NCBI RefSeq assembly: GCF_023716565.1
Contig: NZ_CP071848.1
Coordinates: forward strand, 2,604,001 to 2,668,000
DNA from: Vibrio sp. SCSIO 43136
Lineage (GTDB): Bacteria; Pseudomonadota; Gammaproteobacteria; Enterobacterales; Vibrionaceae
Direction of reading: 5' to 3'
DNA length: 64,000 nucleotides
Shown here piece after piece: positions 22,618 to 35,404 of the stretch. Below the pieces are notes generated by a model. The model saw only the letters and a program-made list of their open reading frames with translations, made no database searches and was not told the DNA's origin. Every line of letters begins with the position of its first letter. Positions within the stretch are counted from its first letter, which is position 1. The translations under genes and the position numbers were made by a program.

Positions 22618-24078
22618 TTAAGCCTGCTTCAAACGTTCAATATTCAACTCAAGGCTGGCAAGTTGCTTAGCAACTTTGCCGACATCACCCGCACCTTGCG
22701 TCAGCACAAGATCGTTGTCTTGCAGCACATTGGCTAACACGGCTGGCAACTGTTCTTTTTCTGGAACAAAGATCGGCTCAAGTTTCCCGCGGCTTCGGAT
22801 GGTGCGGCATAAGGCTCGGCTATCTGCATTAGAGATAGGTTTCTCCCCCGCAGCGTACACGTCTAGCATGATCAACACATCAACCTGATCGAGCACGTTA
22901 GCAAAATCATCATAGAGGTCACGAGTACGGCTGTAACGGTGTGGCTGGAAGATCATTACTAGACGCTTATCATTCCAACCCGCACGTGCAGCTTGAATCG
23001 TCACATCAACTTCGCTTGGGTGATGTCCGTAGTCATCAACAAGCATCGCTTGGCCGTTACCTGTTTCAAACTCACCAAGATGATCAAAGCGGCGACCTGT
23101 ACCCTGAGTACCAGCCATTGCTTTCAAAATTGCTTGATCTGAGATGTCATCTTCAGTGGCTACTGCAATTGCAGCAGAGGCGTTCAAAGCGTTATGGCGA
23201 CCTGGGATATTCAAAGTGATATCTAAATCATCTTTGCCCTGACGTACGACAGTAAACTTACCTTGCTGGCCTTCTTGGCGATAATTTTCAATTCGCACAT
23301 CTGCATCTTCAGAAAATCCGTAAGTGATCACTTGACGGCTAATACGAGGCAGAATTTCACGAACTACAGGGTCATCGATGCACATGATCGCTTGACCATA
23401 GAAAGGCAACTGATGCAGAAAATCTACGAAGGTTTGCTTAAGCACTTCAAAATCACCACCGTAAGTATCCATGTGATCCGCTTCGATGTTGGTCACAATG
23501 CTTACCATTGGCTGTAGATGCAAGAAGGATGCATCGCTCTCATCGGCCTCGGCAATAAGGATTCGGCTTGATCCGAGACGAGCGTTAGTACCCGCACTTT
23601 TCACCAAACCACCATTAACGAACGTTGGATCCATTCCAGCTTCAGAATAAATCTGGGTAACTAGTGCAGTCGTGGTGGTTTTGCCATGCGTACCAGCAAC
23701 GGCAATACCGTGACGAAAACGCATCAGCTCCGCCAGCATCTCTGCGCGGCGTACCACTGGGATACGGCGCTCTTTAGCAGCGACAAGTTCAGGATTATCT
23801 TGGCTGATTGCCGTCGATACCACGACCACACTCGCCTGCTCGACATTTTGCGCTTGATGACCAAAAAAGATCGTCGCCCCTTTTTCGGTCAGGCTTTGAG
23901 TCACTGGGTTTTCTGCAAGATCAGAACCTGTGATCTGGTAGCCTTCATTAAGTAAAACTTCAGCAATGCCGCTCATACCAGCGCCACCAATCCCAACGAA
24001 ATGGATGGTTTTAACGCGGCGCATTTCTGGGATAAGCGCTCGAATTTTTGCAATATCTTGAGTGTGTTTAACTGTCAT
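22618..24078 (-). CDS. murC: UDP-N-acetylmuramate--L-alanine ligase
   Basis: MurC adds L-Ala to UDP-MurNAc, the first peptide step of peptidoglycan precursor synthesis. The 486 residues contain the N-terminal Rossmann motif [17 protein letters not shown] and the ATP-binding P-loop GTHGKTTTT near residue 126. The C-terminal Mur ligase domain includes the [12 protein letters not shown] segment. It follows murG by 10 bases. E. coli MurC has 491 residues. Confidence 0.98.
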   Translation of the reverse strand: MTVKHTQDIAKIRALIPEMRRVKTIHFVGIGGAGMSGIAEVLLNEGYQITGSDLAENPVTQSLTEKGATIFFGHQAQNVEQASVVVVSTAISQDNPELVAAKERRIPVVRRAEMLAELMRFRHGIAVAGTHGKTTTTALVTQIYSEAGMDPTFVNGGLVKSAGTNARLGSSRILIAEADESDASFLHLQPMVSIVTNIEADHMDTYGGDFEVLKQTFVDFLHQLPFYGQAIMCIDDPVVREILPRISRQVITYGFSEDADVRIENYRQEGQQGKFTVVRQGKDDLDITLNIPGRHNALNASAAIAVATEDDISDQAILKAMAGTQGTGRRFDHLGEFETGNGQAMLVDDYGHHPSEVDVTIQAARAGWNDKRLVMIFQPHRYSRTRDLYDDFANVLDQVDVLIMLDVYAAGEKPISNADSRALCRTIRSRGKLEPIFVPEKEQLPAVLANVLQDNDLVLTQGAGDVGKVAKQLASLELNIERLKQA

Positions 24079-24088
24079 CGCTGTTTTC

Positions 24089-25159
24089 TCAATTTTCGGT
24101 TAACTGTTGGATCGCATCAGCGACTACTTTATCGGCATCGAGTTTCGCCTGATTTCGAGCATTTGTCGCCATCTCCAATAAGCGATGTCGATCCAAGCTA
24201 TCAATGGTTTGTGCCAATTTTTCGGCACTAAGTTCTGGCTGCTCAATCATTAGAGCGGCATCTGCTTCAACCAAATGGTCAGCATTGAGCGCCTGTTGGC
24301 GATCTTTATGCATGAAAGGCACAAATATGGCTGCCACGCCTGCTGCGGATAGCTCAGATACCGTTAGCGCACCAGAGCGACAAACCACAAGATCGGCCCA
24401 CTCGTAAGCCTTAGCAACATCGTCAATGAACTCCGTCACTTTGACTTGCTCAATACTGCGCTGCTGGTAATCATTCTGCACAGATTCAGCATTGCCTTTA
24501 CCCGCCTGATGCCAAATCTCTACCGGCTGCCCAATCAGCTTAGCGCTGTCAGGCAAAGTGGTATTTAAAATTCTCGCACCTTGACTGCCCCCCATCACTA
24601 AGATGCGAAGTGCTCCTTGTCTCCCTGCTAGTCGCTCAGTGGGCGCAGCAATTTGCGTCACATCTTGGCGCACTGGGTTACCTACAACTGCTGCATCAGG
24701 GAATGCCCCAGTGAATGCTTGGAAGACTTTACGGGCAATTTTAGACAGCCACTGATTGGTCAATCCTGCCACGGCGTTCTGCTCATGCAGTACCACGGGA
24801 ATCCCACTCATCCAAGCGGCAACGCCACCTGGGCCACTGACATAGCCGCCCATGCCAAGTACCACATCCGGTTGCCAAGCTTTGATATGCTTTTTGGCTT
24901 GAACAATGGCGTTAAGGATCTGAAAAGGCGCTTTAAGCAGACGCAATATGCCCTGACCACGAAGCCCTTTCACTTTAATAAAATCGATTTCAATACCATG
25001 CTTTGGTACTAAGTCAGCTTCCATGCGGTCAGCCGTACCCAACCAGCGGATCTGCCAGCCTTGCTGCTGCAGTTGTTTGGCAACCGCAAGCCCCGGAAAA
25101 ACATGTCCTCCAGTACCGCCAGCCATTACCAATAATTTTTTATTCTTGTTTGCCATCAT
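24089..25159 (-). CDS. murG: Undecaprenyl-PP-MurNAc-pentapeptide GlcNAc transferase
   Basis: This peripheral membrane glycosyltransferase makes lipid II from lipid I. The start was set at [15 protein letters not shown] (356 residues), giving the [12 protein letters not shown] donor/acceptor loop at the expected position. The frame is open to 25231, but that extra stretch lies entirely inside ftsW. The gene overlaps the 3' end of ftsW by about 20 bases. The second glycine-rich segment [10 protein letters not shown] and the C-terminal [11 protein letters not shown] part are visible. No strong ribosome site was seen, so coupling to ftsW is likely. Confidence 0.96.
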   Translation of the reverse strand: MMANKNKKLLVMAGGTGGHVFPGLAVAKQLQQQGWQIRWLGTADRMEADLVPKHGIEIDFIKVKGLRGQGILRLLKAPFQILNAIVQAKKHIKAWQPDVVLGMGGYVSGPGGVAAWMSGIPVVLHEQNAVAGLTNQWLSKIARKVFQAFTGAFPDAAVVGNPVRQDVTQIAAPTERLAGRQGALRILVMGGSQGARILNTTLPDSAKLIGQPVEIWHQAGKGNAESVQNDYQQRSIEQVKVTEFIDDVAKAYEWADLVVCRSGALTVSELSAAGVAAIFVPFMHKDRQQALNADHLVEADAALMIEQPELSAEKLAQTIDSLDRHRLLEMATNARNQAKLDADKVVADAIQQLTEN

Positions 25160-26336
25160 TCTGTTTTGTTTCAATTCTTGTTCTTTGGGTTTCCAAGCGG
25201 GTCTCGTGGTCAATGCGGATAAGAATCGCAACCGCCACGCTCATAACAATCAAACTTGAACCACCATAACTTATCAGCGGTAAGGTCAAACCTTTGGTTG
25301 GCACCATGCCTGCTGCCGCTCCAACGTTAACCAGGGTCTGAAAAGCAAACCAAATACCGATGCCAAAACCTAAATACCCACCAAAGTTAAGCCGAGCTTC
25401 AAAAGCTCGTTTAGCAATGAATAACGCTTTGACAACCAGCGCAAATATCAGCAGCAGAACCAGTGTCACGCCAATAAAACCAAGCTCTTCGGCAATGACT
25501 GCAAAGACAAAGTCGGTGTGCGCTTCTGGTAAGTATTCAAGTTTTTGAATCGAGTTACCTAGCCCTTGACCAAACCAACTGCCACGGCCAAATGCCATCA
25601 AAGACTGGGTGAGCTGATAACCGCTACCAAATGGGTCTTCCCATGGGTCAAGGAACGAGGTAACTCGTCGGATACGATAAGGCTCGAGCAAGATCAATAC
25701 GATCACGCCACCAATGCCCACCAGCACTAATGCTAAAAACTGCCACAGTTTAGCGCCAGCAATGAAAAGCATGCCAAACAGCGTGACTAGCATCACGACA
25801 ACTGTACCTAAGTCAGGTTGTCCTAGCAGCAAGATAGCCAATAAGCCAAATACAATGATCGGTTTACCAAAGCCTCCGAAGAAGGTCCGTCTCACCTCTT
25901 CTTGCTTACGTACTAGGTAACCAGCCATAAACACAAACAGTGACAGTTTGGCGATTTCTGCGGGCTGAAGGTTAAACAGCCCCAAAGGTATCCATCGCGC
26001 TGCACCATTTACTGACTTGCCTGCCACCAATACCACAACCAGTAAGCTTAGAGAGAGCGTCAGTAAGATGGGGCTAAATTTCGCCCACTTTTCCAAAGGT
26101 ACTTGCACCATCACGGCGGCAGCACACAAAGAAAGGAATAAGAAGATGGCGTGACGATACATAAAGTGGAATGGGCCATCGGTTAAGCGAGCACTCACAG
26201 GGAAAGAGGCAGAGGTCACCATTACCAACCCAATCAGCATCAATGTAAACGCTAACCAAACCAGTTGACGATCGTACCAAGCTTCAGGGCTAGGACGATT
26301 AAACCATTGCCTTAGTTGTGATGCTTTATGCTTCAT
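25140..26336 (-). CDS. ftsW: Lipid II polymerase FtsW (SEDS family)
   Basis: FtsW is the septal peptidoglycan glycosyltransferase that works with FtsI. The 398 residues form about ten membrane helices with the SEDS signatures [11 protein letters not shown] and [18 protein letters not shown], including the catalytic Asp region. The C-terminal cytoplasmic tail is basic and Gln-rich. It sits between murD and murG as in the standard dcw order. Confidence 0.97.
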   Translation of the reverse strand: MKHKASQLRQWFNRPSPEAWYDRQLVWLAFTLMLIGLVMVTSASFPVSARLTDGPFHFMYRHAIFLFLSLCAAAVMVQVPLEKWAKFSPILLTLSLSLLVVVLVAGKSVNGAARWIPLGLFNLQPAEIAKLSLFVFMAGYLVRKQEEVRRTFFGGFGKPIIVFGLLAILLLGQPDLGTVVVMLVTLFGMLFIAGAKLWQFLALVLVGIGGVIVLILLEPYRIRRVTSFLDPWEDPFGSGYQLTQSLMAFGRGSWFGQGLGNSIQKLEYLPEAHTDFVFAVIAEELGFIGVTLVLLLIFALVVKALFIAKRAFEARLNFGGYLGFGIGIWFAFQTLVNVGAAAGMVPTKGLTLPLISYGGSSLIVMSVAVAILIRIDHETRLETQRTRIETKQNDGKQE

Positions 26337-26342
26337 CTTGCC

Positions 26343-27650
26343 TTATCCCTGGCAGTAAGATTGCGCTAACCCAGTAAAAGCGTCGCCGCGTTTCATAAAG
26401 TTGGGGTATTGATCAAAGCTGGCACAAGCAGGCGAGAGCATCACAATGTCACCCGCAGTCGTGCGTGGCGCAATATTCGCTAACGCCTCATCCATTGTTT
26501 GCCAGCGCTGCGCCGATGGGTGCAAGTCCATAAAGGCTTCGCCATCTCGGCCATAGCAATGCAGCTCAACTTTTATTTGCGCTAGCGGCTTTGCCAACTC
26601 AGTAAAGTCTGCACCTTTACCATCACCGCCAACCAAGAGATGCAGTGTGCCCGCACACTCAAGCCCTGACAGTGCCGCCAAAGTACTGGCCAGGTTCGTT
26701 GCCTTAGAATCATTAACCCATTTAACACCATCACATTGCGCAACCACTTGGCAGCGATGCGTAAGACCGCAATATGAGCGCAGGGCATCCATCCCTTGCT
26801 GATAATCAATGCCAGCTGCGGTCAACAGTGCCATCACCACAAGGGCATTGCTCAGGTTATGTTGACCAATCAGGGCTAGCTCATCGGCTACAATGATCGG
26901 TGAAGCATGCTGTGCCAGCCACGTTTTGCCTTGATGCTCAATCAAGCCAAATTCCCCTTGATCTTGACCAAACGTCACCACTTGCCCGCCAAACCCTGCG
27001 TTTGGAAAGGTCGCCTTGTCTTGTCGATTCACCACAGCCACTTGGCTATGGGCAAAAATACGCTGCTTCGCAGCCCCATAATCCGCCATCCCTTGATAGC
27101 GATCCATGTGATCTTCAGACAAGTTTAAATAAGCAGCAGCGACCAGCTTCAGGCTGCTAGTAGTTTCTAACTGAAAACTGGAAAGCTCAAGCACATACAA
27201 ATCTGCATCTTGCTCAAGCAAATCAAGCGCAGGCACGCCAATATTGCCACCCACTGCGGTGTTAACACCGCAAGCATTGGCCATCACACCAGTCAAATCA
27301 GTGACGGTGCTTTTACCGTTTGAACCCGTGATCGCAATAACAGGTTTTTGCACCGCTTGGGCAAACAGTTCGATATCACCAATCACTGCTGTGCCTTTGG
27401 CAATCGCAGGTTGTAGCTCAGGAGTAGCTAAAGCAATGCCAGGGTTGGCAACAATGAGATCCGCTTCCATCAGCCACTCTTGTTGCCAGCCGCCGCAATG
27501 TAGCTCTACATCGTCAGGTAAATGTTCTGCACCCGCTGGGTTTTCTCGAGTGTCTATCACTTTCACCGACCACTTCGGTTTTTCACGATGTAGATAGCGC
27601 ACTACTGACAGACCAGTAATGCCTAAACCAACCACCAGCACATTTTTCAT
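26343..27650 (-). CDS. murD: UDP-N-acetylmuramoylalanine--D-glutamate ligase
   Basis: MurD adds D-Glu to UDP-MurNAc-L-Ala. The start at 27650 ([15 protein letters not shown]) is preferred because GGAG lies 6 bases upstream; the in-frame ATG at 27662 lacks a site. This gives 435 residues (E. coli 438). The P-loop [11 protein letters not shown] occurs near 110. The C-terminal domain holds the [12 protein letters not shown] and [12 protein letters not shown] segments. It ends 6 bases before ftsW. Confidence 0.96.
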   Translation of the reverse strand: MKNVLVVGLGITGLSVVRYLHREKPKWSVKVIDTRENPAGAEHLPDDVELHCGGWQQEWLMEADLIVANPGIALATPELQPAIAKGTAVIGDIELFAQAVQKPVIAITGSNGKSTVTDLTGVMANACGVNTAVGGNIGVPALDLLEQDADLYVLELSSFQLETTSSLKLVAAAYLNLSEDHMDRYQGMADYGAAKQRIFAHSQVAVVNRQDKATFPNAGFGGQVVTFGQDQGEFGLIEHQGKTWLAQHASPIIVADELALIGQHNLSNALVVMALLTAAGIDYQQGMDALRSYCGLTHRCQVVAQCDGVKWVNDSKATNLASTLAALSGLECAGTLHLLVGGDGKGADFTELAKPLAQIKVELHCYGRDGEAFMDLHPSAQRWQTMDEALANIAPRTTAGDIVMLSPACASFDQYPNFMKRGDAFTGLAQSYCQG

Positions 27651-27677
27651 TCCCTGCTCCATAGACAGCTATTTGTA

Positions 27678-28760
27678 TTATCGAACTTTAAGTGTGGCTA
27701 GGCCGATCAGCACTAGCACGATAGAAATAATCCAAAAACGCACGATAACACGAGGTTCTGGCCACCCTTTTAGCTCGTAGTGGTGATGAATAGGTGCCAT
27801 ACGGAAGATACGTTGACCTCTAAGCTTGTAGGAACCGACTTGCAAAATTACCGACACGGTTTCCATCACAAACACGCCGCCCATAATCACTAGCAAAAGT
27901 TCTTGGCGAACCAATACAGCAATGGTGCCCAGTGCGCCGCCGAGTGCTAGCGAGCCCACATCGCCCATAAAGACTTGCGCTGGATAGGTGTTAAACCACA
28001 AGAAGCCAAGACCAGCACCAACAATCGCTGTACAGACAATCACCAGCTCACTTGCATAAGGTAAGTGCGGGATGTGCAGGTACTCAGAGAAATTAACGTT
28101 ACCCGTTGCCCAAGCAATGACTGCAAAACCTGCGGCAACAAGTACTGTTGGCAAGATCGCAAGACCATCAAGGCCATCAGTTAGGTTAACCGCATTACTG
28201 GTGCCAACAATCACAAAATAGGTCAAGATAATGTAGAACAAGCCAAGTTGCGGCATGATCTCTTTAAAAAATGGCACCACAAGTTGGGTTGCAGCGGTAT
28301 CTTTACCGTGCACATAAAGGGCAAATGCCACGACTAAAGCGATGCTTGATTGCCAAAAGTATTTCCAACGAGCAATCAAACCATCGGTGTTTTTTCTTAC
28401 CACTTTACGGTAATCATCGACAAAGCCAACCGCACCATAACCAAGCAACACCGTCATTACTGCCCAAACATATGGGTTAGATAAATCAGCCCATAAAAAT
28501 ACCGTGATGGTGATGGCCGATAGGATCATCAAACCGCCCATGGTTGGTGTACCGCGCTTACTAAAATGCGATTCTGGGCCGTCATTACGAACCACTTGAC
28601 CAATTTGCAGCAGTTGCAGACGCTCAATCAGTTTCGGCCCCATCCACAGTGATAGACCCAGTGCGGTCAAAATCGCAACGATGGCTCGAAATGACAAATA
28701 ATCGATCAAGCGAAAAAACGAAAAGTATGGCTGGAGTAGGTCTGCAAGCCAAATAAACAT
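27678..28760 (-). CDS. mraY: Phospho-MurNAc-pentapeptide transferase
   Basis: MraY transfers phospho-MurNAc-pentapeptide to undecaprenyl phosphate, forming lipid I. The 360 residues match E. coli length. Ten membrane helices and the catalytic cytoplasmic motifs [21 protein letters not shown] and the C-terminal [11 protein letters not shown] are visible. Its ATG overlaps the murF stop by one base (TAATG), a typical translational coupling. Confidence 0.98.
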   Translation of the reverse strand: MFIWLADLLQPYFSFFRLIDYLSFRAIVAILTALGLSLWMGPKLIERLQLLQIGQVVRNDGPESHFSKRGTPTMGGLMILSAITITVFLWADLSNPYVWAVMTVLLGYGAVGFVDDYRKVVRKNTDGLIARWKYFWQSSIALVVAFALYVHGKDTAATQLVVPFFKEIMPQLGLFYIILTYFVIVGTSNAVNLTDGLDGLAILPTVLVAAGFAVIAWATGNVNFSEYLHIPHLPYASELVIVCTAIVGAGLGFLWFNTYPAQVFMGDVGSLALGGALGTIAVLVRQELLLVIMGGVFVMETVSVILQVGSYKLRGQRIFRMAPIHHHYELKGWPEPRVIVRFWIISIVLVLIGLATLKVR

Positions 28761-30124
28761 TAGTGGTTCTCCTTTAAAGCAGCGACGACCTGGCTCATGC
28801 CAGCGCTGTTAGCTCCTTTCACCAGCAAAGTGTGTTTCACACCAGACTCCGCGGCAAGTTGCTGCTTAATATATGTAATCATTTGTTGGTGAGTGTCGAA
28901 GTGGCGGCTATCGCCTCCACAAACGTCGCTGATCACTTTCGTGTCCTCACCGTACGTCAGCACATGTTCAAACTGAAATGGGGCAGCATGTTGTCCGACT
29001 TGTCGGTGAAGTTCAAGACTTTCCTCACCTAATTCGGCCATAAAACCCAAAATCAGCCAGCGTTGGCCACGATAGTTTGCCAGTAAGTCCACTGCCGCTT
29101 TCATTGCAGGCACACTGGCGTTGTAACTATCATCAATCAAGCGGATATGTTCGCTTAACTCAATCACCTCAACGCGGCCTGACATATTGGTCATATTAGC
29201 CAGCCCATGTTGGATTTGTGTAAGGCTAGCGCCAGAGTTTTGTGCGAGTGCTGCGGCAGCTACGGCATTAGCCACATTATGTTCACCAACGACACTCAGT
29301 GCGACTTCTACTTGGCCTTGTGGCGTGTGGAGAGTAAAGCGTGCAAGGCTACTTTCATCCATCACCAAGTCCGAGGAGAAAAAGTCAGCCTCGACATTGC
29401 TTTTCGCAATGGTCACTCGCTGTTTGTCCGCCAGAGCCTCCTGCCAGTAGTCATCACCTTGGCTATCTAAGTTAATGACAGCAATACCATTCGGTTTAAG
29501 CCCCTGATAGATTTCCCCTTTGGCTTGTTTTACGCCATCGATAGAACCAAAACCTTCAAGGTGAGCCGCTGCCACATTATTTACCAAGGCAATATCCGGC
29601 TTAACCAGCGCACTGGTGTATTGGATCTCGCCGATGTGATTCGCACCAAGTTCAATCACACCAAAATCAATACTGTCATCGGCACGCAGCAAGGTTAACG
29701 GCACGCCGATTTCATTGTTAAAGTTGCCAGCCGTTGCGAGTACCTTGCCTTTTTGTTCCAAGATAGCGGCCAACATCTCTTTTACTGTGGTTTTGCCGCA
29801 ACTGCCAGTTAGGGCAATCGTAGGAATCGAGCACTGCTGATAAACCCATGATGAGGCTTTGCCTAATGCCAATTGTGTATCGGTAACCACCAGTTGTGGG
29901 ATATCAAGGTCTAAACGACGCTCAACCAAAATCGCACTTGCGCCTGACTGTTTTGCAGCATCGCAAAAGTTGTGGGCATCAAAACGTTCACCAACAAGCG
30001 CAACAAATAGCGAACCAGGGGCTAAGGTTCGGGTATCGGTCGAAACCTGATCAATGAGACAGTCGTCACCATATAACTGACCATCTAGCACCTTAGCTAA
30101 TTGACTTAAACTCACTTCAATCAT
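28760..30124 (-). CDS. murF: UDP-MurNAc-tripeptide--D-alanyl-D-alanine ligase
   Basis: MurF adds the D-Ala-D-Ala dipeptide to complete the pentapeptide precursor. The 454 residues have the P-loop [12 protein letters not shown] near 110, the [20 protein letters not shown] region, and a C-terminal Mur ligase domain with [15 protein letters not shown]. It overlaps murE by 8 bases and mraY by one. The D-Ala-D-Ala ligase itself is not encoded in this window. Confidence 0.98.
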   Translation of the reverse strand: MIEVSLSQLAKVLDGQLYGDDCLIDQVSTDTRTLAPGSLFVALVGERFDAHNFCDAAKQSGASAILVERRLDLDIPQLVVTDTQLALGKASSWVYQQCSIPTIALTGSCGKTTVKEMLAAILEQKGKVLATAGNFNNEIGVPLTLLRADDSIDFGVIELGANHIGEIQYTSALVKPDIALVNNVAAAHLEGFGSIDGVKQAKGEIYQGLKPNGIAVINLDSQGDDYWQEALADKQRVTIAKSNVEADFFSSDLVMDESSLARFTLHTPQGQVEVALSVVGEHNVANAVAAAALAQNSGASLTQIQHGLANMTNMSGRVEVIELSEHIRLIDDSYNASVPAMKAAVDLLANYRGQRWLILGFMAELGEESLELHRQVGQHAAPFQFEHVLTYGEDTKVISDVCGGDSRHFDTHQQMITYIKQQLAAESGVKHTLLVKGANSAGMSQVVAALKENH

Positions 30125-31598
30125 GACAAGGTTTATCCTTTAGTAGTTGCAGCGCAGTTTCTCGGTCCGAGTAGTGCACTTCACCCGACCCCAGCACTTG
30201 GTAGTCTTCATGCCCTTTACCAGCCAGTAAGATAATATCTTTTGGCTGCGCATAGCGAATGGCGTATTCACAAGCGCGATAACGATCATGCTCGGTGACG
30301 GCATTTTCAGGGCAGGTCATGCCCGCAAGCATATCTTCAACAATGCGTAGTGGTGATTCACTCCGAGGGTTATCGTCGGTCAATATCACATGGTCAGCCA
30401 AACGCTCAGCGATCTCAGCCATCATTGGGCGCTTGCCAACATCACGGTCGCCACCACAGCCAAAGATGGCCCACAACTTACCTTCACAATGCACTCGCAG
30501 TGCGCTGAGTGCTTTTTCTAGTGCATCTGGTGTGTGGGCATAATCAACAACCACTTTGGGTTGGTTTTCTGCCGTGAATAGCTCCATACGACCTATCACA
30601 GGACGTAGCTTTGGCGCCGTATCGATAAGGCTTTGCTTATCGACCCCAAGCTTAAGCAAAGTGGCAAATGCCAACATCACGTTGCTGGCATTAAATGCAC
30701 CGATAAGAGGTGCGCTTAACTTGCCATCTAGCCAACTGCCATCGAAGTCAATATCAATGCCTTGCTCAGAATAACGAACACTTTTAGCAAACAAAACTTG
30801 ATTAGCTTCAGGCTGATAATGAAGAGAAACCGCCACACTGTTATCCAGTTGAGCAAGCCAAGTCTTACCCACTTGGTCATCGGCATTGATCACTGCGTGT
30901 TCGCATTGGTGTTGATTAAACAAGGACAACTTAGCTTGAGCGTAGTTTTCCATGGTCTGGTGGTAATCAAGATGATCGCGACTTAGGTTGGTAAACACAC
31001 CTACCTTAAAGTTCAGGGCGCGCACACGACCTTGAACCAAACCGTGAGAAGATACTTCCATCGCCGCATAATCTGCGCCAAGCTTGGCTAATTGATTAAG
31101 GGTTTGACCCACTTCAATCGCGCTGCCGGTGGTATTTGCTGCGGTTTTTAGATCGTCCAAAAAGCCATTGCCTGTCGTCCCCATAACCGCCGCTTTTTCA
31201 TCCAGTAAACCAAGCCATTGAGCAATTAATTGGGTGATGGTGGTTTTGCCATTCGTCCCTGTCACTCCAATCAAGGACAACTCAGGCTCTCCATACACAC
31301 GCAAGGTAATTTCGGACAGACACAAAGCCAGCTCGTCACAATAAACAATCACGGCGTTATTGCGCAGCTCTGTCGAACCATGAGGGTACTGCTCACAAGC
31401 ATCTGCGATCACAGAGGTTGCGCCAGCATTAATTGCACTGTCGATAAAGCGTCGACCATCTAATTGATGACCTTTGACTGCGACAAAGGTGTCGCCACAA
31501 GCTACTTTGCGACTATCAATTTGCAGCCCAGATACCGATGGATACTCGCCTTCTGGCAAAGTCATCCAAGGTAAGAGAATATGATTTAAAGGTAGCAA
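30117..31598 (-). CDS. murE: UDP-MurNAc-tripeptide synthetase (meso-DAP adding)
   Basis: MurE adds meso-diaminopimelate to UDP-MurNAc-L-Ala-D-Glu. The 493 residues carry the P-loop [11 protein letters not shown] near 115. The motif DDNPRSE (about 410) is specific for meso-DAP rather than lysine, which fits a Gram-negative cell wall. It starts 11 bases after ftsI and overlaps murF. Confidence 0.98.
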   Translation of the reverse strand: MLPLNHILLPWMTLPEGEYPSVSGLQIDSRKVACGDTFVAVKGHQLDGRRFIDSAINAGATSVIADACEQYPHGSTELRNNAVIVYCDELALCLSEITLRVYGEPELSLIGVTGTNGKTTITQLIAQWLGLLDEKAAVMGTTGNGFLDDLKTAANTTGSAIEVGQTLNQLAKLGADYAAMEVSSHGLVQGRVRALNFKVGVFTNLSRDHLDYHQTMENYAQAKLSLFNQHQCEHAVINADDQVGKTWLAQLDNSVAVSLHYQPEANQVLFAKSVRYSEQGIDIDFDGSWLDGKLSAPLIGAFNASNVMLAFATLLKLGVDKQSLIDTAPKLRPVIGRMELFTAENQPKVVVDYAHTPDALEKALSALRVHCEGKLWAIFGCGGDRDVGKRPMMAEIAERLADHVILTDDNPRSESPLRIVEDMLAGMTCPENAVTEHDRYRACEYAIRYAQPKDIILLAGKGHEDYQVLGSGEVHYSDRETALQLLKDKPCHD

Positions 31599-31609
31599 GC
31601 CTTGGCCCT

Positions 31610-33352
31610 CTACTGAGTTTGAAACGAGTTCTGATCGGGTGCGATGTTGAGAATCTGCAACGCACCTTTCATAATTTCTGAAAATACCGGTGCCGCCACG
31701 GCGCCACCATAATACTGGTCACCTTGCGGCTCGTTGACCACGACCACAAGCGCCACTCGTGGGTCGCTTACAGGGGCAACCCCTGCGGTGTAGGCAAAAT
31801 ATTCGTTACTATAGCCACCCGCCGTCGCTTTGCGCGAGGTCCCCGTTTTAGCTGCAATGCGATAACCTGCCACTGCCGCCCGAGTCGCTGAGCCGCCTTT
31901 TTGTGTCACCTGCTCCATCATGTCGAGCACTTCACGAGTATAACCTTGGTCAAGCACTTGCTTAGACATGTCTTCCCCAGCATTGCCTTTAACAAGGTGC
32001 AGCGGGCGATAAATACCTTCACTGCCAAGCGTGGCATAGGCGTGCGCCAGCTGGATTGGCGAGACAGCTAAACCGTAACCAAAAGATAAGGTTGCAATTT
32101 CAAACTGCGACCAGCGGCGACGATCCGGGAAAATACCTATGGTCTCACCGACCAAATCTAAACCACTGTCTTGCCCAAAGCCCACTGAGCTATACATGCC
32201 AAGCAGAGCTTGCAATGGCATATCCAATGCCAGCTTCGCCACACCTATGTTGCTCGATTTTTTCAAAATGGTGGTCAGGTCCGCTTTACCAACTTTAGAG
32301 ACATCACGTACTCGGCTGCCGCCAAGTTGCATAATGCCGTTACCCGTATCAATCACGGTGTTTTCGTCCGCAGTGCCTTCTTCCAAAGCCGCGAGCACCA
32401 CAAATGGCTTCACCGTAGAACCAGGTTCAAAAGCGTCCGTGATTGCTCGGTTACGCATCCGGTAGGTTTGCAGCTGAGAGCGATTATTCGGGTTATAAGA
32501 GGGTGCATTCACCATCGACAACACTTCACCGGTTTTCACATCCAAAAGCACTGCCGATGCAGAGGTTGCATTGTGGTCAGCCACCGCTTGCTTCACTGCG
32601 CGATAAGCGATCGCTTGTAAGCGTTGATCAATGGTTAACTGCAAGGACTCACCTTGCTCTCGCTCTTGAAGAGAGATGTTTTCCACCACCCGGCCGTAGC
32701 GGTCTTTACGAATGGTTTGCTTACCCGCTTCCCCCGTAAGCCATTGATCGTAAGTACGCTCAACCCCTTCTAGGCCATGTCCATCAATCCCGGTTACACC
32801 AATCACGTGGGCACTTACTTCACCGCTTGGGTAATAGCGACGAGACTCAGGACGCAATCCAATCCCTGCCAGTTTTAGTTCACGAATATAGTTTGCCATT
32901 GCTGGGCTAACTTGACGCTGCAAATAGATAAAGCGACGTTTACGGTGCTTTTCAATACGGGCAAGCATCGCTTCACGATCTAAACCAAGTACATCTGCTA
33001 GTGCATGCCATTGAGCTTTGGGTTCAAGTCCGCCAGCTTTAAAAATGGTATATGGGTCAGCCCATACAGCGTCTACAGGCACACTTACCGCCAGTGGTTC
33101 GTTATTGCGATCAGAGATAATGCCTCGAGCTGAAGGTAAGGCTTTGACTCGTACTGAGCGCATGTCGCCTTGACGAATCAAATTATCTGGTTCAATCACT
33201 TGGATATAAGCAAGACGACCAATCAATGCGGATAATGCGATAAAGACAAACACCAAGACGGTGACAAATCGCCAACGAATTAAGATAGGACCATCCGCCA
33301 CTTTGACAGCGGTTTTCTTTGGGGTAGGTTTTTTAGCAGATTTACGGCTCAT
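31610..33352 (-). CDS. ftsI: Septal transpeptidase FtsI (PBP3)
   Basis: FtsI crosslinks septal peptidoglycan and is a beta-lactam target. The 580 residues have one N-terminal membrane helix (about 28-50), a pedestal domain with [15 protein letters not shown], and the penicillin-binding domain with Ser312 in STVK, SSN at 366-368 and KTG at 502-504. Its ATG overlaps the ftsL stop by 4 bases. Confidence 0.98.
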   Translation of the reverse strand: MSRKSAKKPTPKKTAVKVADGPILIRWRFVTVLVFVFIALSALIGRLAYIQVIEPDNLIRQGDMRSVRVKALPSARGIISDRNNEPLAVSVPVDAVWADPYTIFKAGGLEPKAQWHALADVLGLDREAMLARIEKHRKRRFIYLQRQVSPAMANYIRELKLAGIGLRPESRRYYPSGEVSAHVIGVTGIDGHGLEGVERTYDQWLTGEAGKQTIRKDRYGRVVENISLQEREQGESLQLTIDQRLQAIAYRAVKQAVADHNATSASAVLLDVKTGEVLSMVNAPSYNPNNRSQLQTYRMRNRAITDAFEPGSTVKPFVVLAALEEGTADENTVIDTGNGIMQLGGSRVRDVSKVGKADLTTILKKSSNIGVAKLALDMPLQALLGMYSSVGFGQDSGLDLVGETIGIFPDRRRWSQFEIATLSFGYGLAVSPIQLAHAYATLGSEGIYRPLHLVKGNAGEDMSKQVLDQGYTREVLDMMEQVTQKGGSATRAAVAGYRIAAKTGTSRKATAGGYSNEYFAYTAGVAPVSDPRVALVVVVNEPQGDQYYGGAVAAPVFSEIMKGALQILNIAPDQNSFQTQ

Positions 33353-33672
33353 TTTAGCGAAATCACGACTTCTTTATCGCCATCTGGGCGAGACATTTCT
33401 AACTCTTGTGAAGCAATTTCTTGCACTCGACTATGCTCGGATAAGGCATTTTCTTCTAAGATTAGGTTTCGCCACTCATTATTTAAGCGATCGCGTTCAG
33501 CCATGGTCAGGTCGAGTGCGTGCACCGCTTGGCGAGTATCATGAGTGGTATGTACCACCCACATCGCCGACGCAAAAGCACACCCCAAGAGCAACGCAGG
33601 AATGCGCCCGACCGTGATTAGGTCAAGCGCAATGTGTTTAGCGAGGTTTTGCTGTTGCGGTGATTCATCCAT
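33349..33672 (-). CDS. ftsL: Cell division protein FtsL
   Basis: FtsL is a bitopic coiled-coil protein that forms the FtsQLB complex and signals to FtsWI. The 107 residues contain a cytoplasmic segment of about 25 residues, a membrane helix (IPALLLGCAFASAMWVV) and a periplasmic coiled coil with the ALDLTMAERDRLNNEWRNL heptads. It lies 25 bases after rsmH and overlaps ftsI (ATGA). Confidence 0.94.
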   Translation of the reverse strand: MDESPQQQNLAKHIALDLITVGRIPALLLGCAFASAMWVVHTTHDTRQAVHALDLTMAERDRLNNEWRNLILEENALSEHSRVQEIASQELEMSRPDGDKEVVISLK

Positions 33673-33697
33673 GGGTTAACACTGTCCGTTAAGAAAA

Positions 33698-34648
33698 TTA
33701 CAACTTCTCAGCGATTCGAAGCACAGAGCTGCGAGAACGTGCGTTAACTTCTACTTCGTTCTTAGATGGCTTGATTGCTTTGCCGACGGTTTTCATTGCT
33801 GCGCTGCCGAGCTCACGAATTTGCTGCTCAGTCATCGGGATACCGTGAGGCACTTGTGGTCCTTTGCTCTCTTTACGCATGAAGTGTTTTACCATGCGAT
33901 CTTCTAGAGAGTGGAAACTGATCACCGATAAGCGTCCTTCTGGTGCCAAGATCTTAAGTGCACCTTTAAGCGCAGTATCGATTTCATCAAGTTCACTGTT
34001 GATATAAATACGAAACGCTTGGAAAGCGCGCGTTGCTGGGTGCTTTTTCTCTTTAAAGCTTTTTGGCGCCGCCTCAGAAATAAGCTTAGCTAGCTGACCA
34101 GTACGAGTTAGCGGCTCTTTTTCTTCGTCTTCACGATGAGCGACGATCGCTTTGGCAATGCGCCATGCGTGTTTGTCTTCACCAAACTCGCGAATGACCC
34201 AAGTAATATCTTCAACGTCTGCTTCCGCAAGCCACTGAGATACTGGCATGCCTGACGTTGGGTCCATACGCATGTCCAAAGGGCCATCTTTCATAAAGCT
34301 AAAGCCACGCTCAGCATCATCAAGCTGAGGGGAAGATACGCCTAGATCAAGCAATACACCGTCTACTTTACCCACCAAGTCGTAACGCTCGGCATACTCT
34401 GCCATGCCTGAAAATGGGCCGTGAATAATGGTAAAGCGTGGGTCATCAATTTTTTGCGCTTCTGCAATCGCCGTTGGATCACGGTCAATGCTGTATAGGC
34501 GGCCATTGTCACCTAGCTTGGAAAGAATCGTACGACTATGACCACCGCGACCAAATGTGCCATCAATGTAGATACCATCTGGCTTGATCGCCAGTCCATC
34601 GATAGATTCGTTTAGCAGTACTGAAACGTGTTGAAAAGATTCGGTCAT
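33698..34648 (-). CDS. rsmH: 16S rRNA (cytosine1402-N4) methyltransferase
   Basis: RsmH methylates C1402 of 16S rRNA at N4 in the ribosomal P site. The start at 34648 ([15 protein letters not shown]) gives 316 residues, the family length; the frame is open further upstream to 34783, but that part is not conserved-looking. The SAM motif [10 protein letters not shown] and [12 protein letters not shown] are visible. It is the first gene of the dcw run here: mraZ, normally upstream, is missing, and rnpB lies 284 bases away. Confidence 0.97.
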   Translation of the reverse strand: MTESFQHVSVLLNESIDGLAIKPDGIYIDGTFGRGGHSRTILSKLGDNGRLYSIDRDPTAIAEAQKIDDPRFTIIHGPFSGMAEYAERYDLVGKVDGVLLDLGVSSPQLDDAERGFSFMKDGPLDMRMDPTSGMPVSQWLAEADVEDITWVIREFGEDKHAWRIAKAIVAHREDEEKEPLTRTGQLAKLISEAAPKSFKEKKHPATRAFQAFRIYINSELDEIDTALKGALKILAPEGRLSVISFHSLEDRMVKHFMRKESKGPQVPHGIPMTEQQIRELGSAAMKTVGKAIKPSKNEVEVNARSRSSVLRIAEKL

Positions 34649-34892
34649 GATGATCTCTTTAAGCCCATTTTTATTGGCAGACAAGCAAACCTCTAGTGTA
34701 CCTAAAACCACTCGAGTCGCCACTCCCAAAGCCACGAAATGCCGTGACTTCTCGCCAAGTTTATCGGATTGCACACCATTCAATAGAAATCACGCCCTGT
34801 TTATCGACTATCAAACGCATTTTGTGCCAGTTTCGATAGCCATTTTAGTCGCGCAATTTAAACATCTAATGTGCTTAGCGTTAATAAAATGC
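34649..34892. other. dcw promoter region lacking mraZ
   Basis: This non-coding DNA lies between rsmH and the rnpB terminator. MraZ (about 150 codons) cannot fit and no fragment of it was recognised. The main dcw promoter should lie here, but I saw no set of regularly spaced TGGGN boxes such as MraZ binds, and no confident hexamer pair. Confidence 0.55.
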
Positions 34893-34925
34893 AAAAAACC
34901 CACCACCACTTAACGCGGTGATGGG
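34893..34925 (-). terminator. Rho-independent terminator after rnpB
   Basis: On the minus strand ACCCATCACC pairs with GGTGGTGGGT (one wobble) and is followed by TTTTTT, about 10 bases beyond the mature RNase P RNA end. Confidence 0.88.
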
Positions 34926-34932
34926 TCTAAAT

Positions 34933-35330
<398 letters not shown>

Positions 35331-35336
35331 GCGGCG

Positions 35337-35365
35337 ATTGTATAGAGTTCACCGTAACCTGTCTA
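35337..35365 (-). promoter_or_regulatory. rnpB promoter
   Basis: On the minus strand -35 TAGACA, a 17-base spacer and -10 TACAAT are placed so that transcription would begin near 35330, exactly at the 5' strand of helix P1. Confidence 0.8.
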
Positions 35366-35404
35366 GGAATTTATGTGACGGCATTCAAAACGAGTAAAAA
35401 TCTG

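Noticed and set aside
32210..32620. 136-codon plus-strand ORF inside ftsI
   Set aside because: The opposite strand encodes the complete FtsI with all catalytic motifs; this frame lacks any recognisable protein pattern.
34690..34750. Possible MraZ binding sites upstream of rsmH
   Set aside because: Only one TGGGA-like unit occurs; the regularly spaced series of TGGGN units that MraZ binds is not present.
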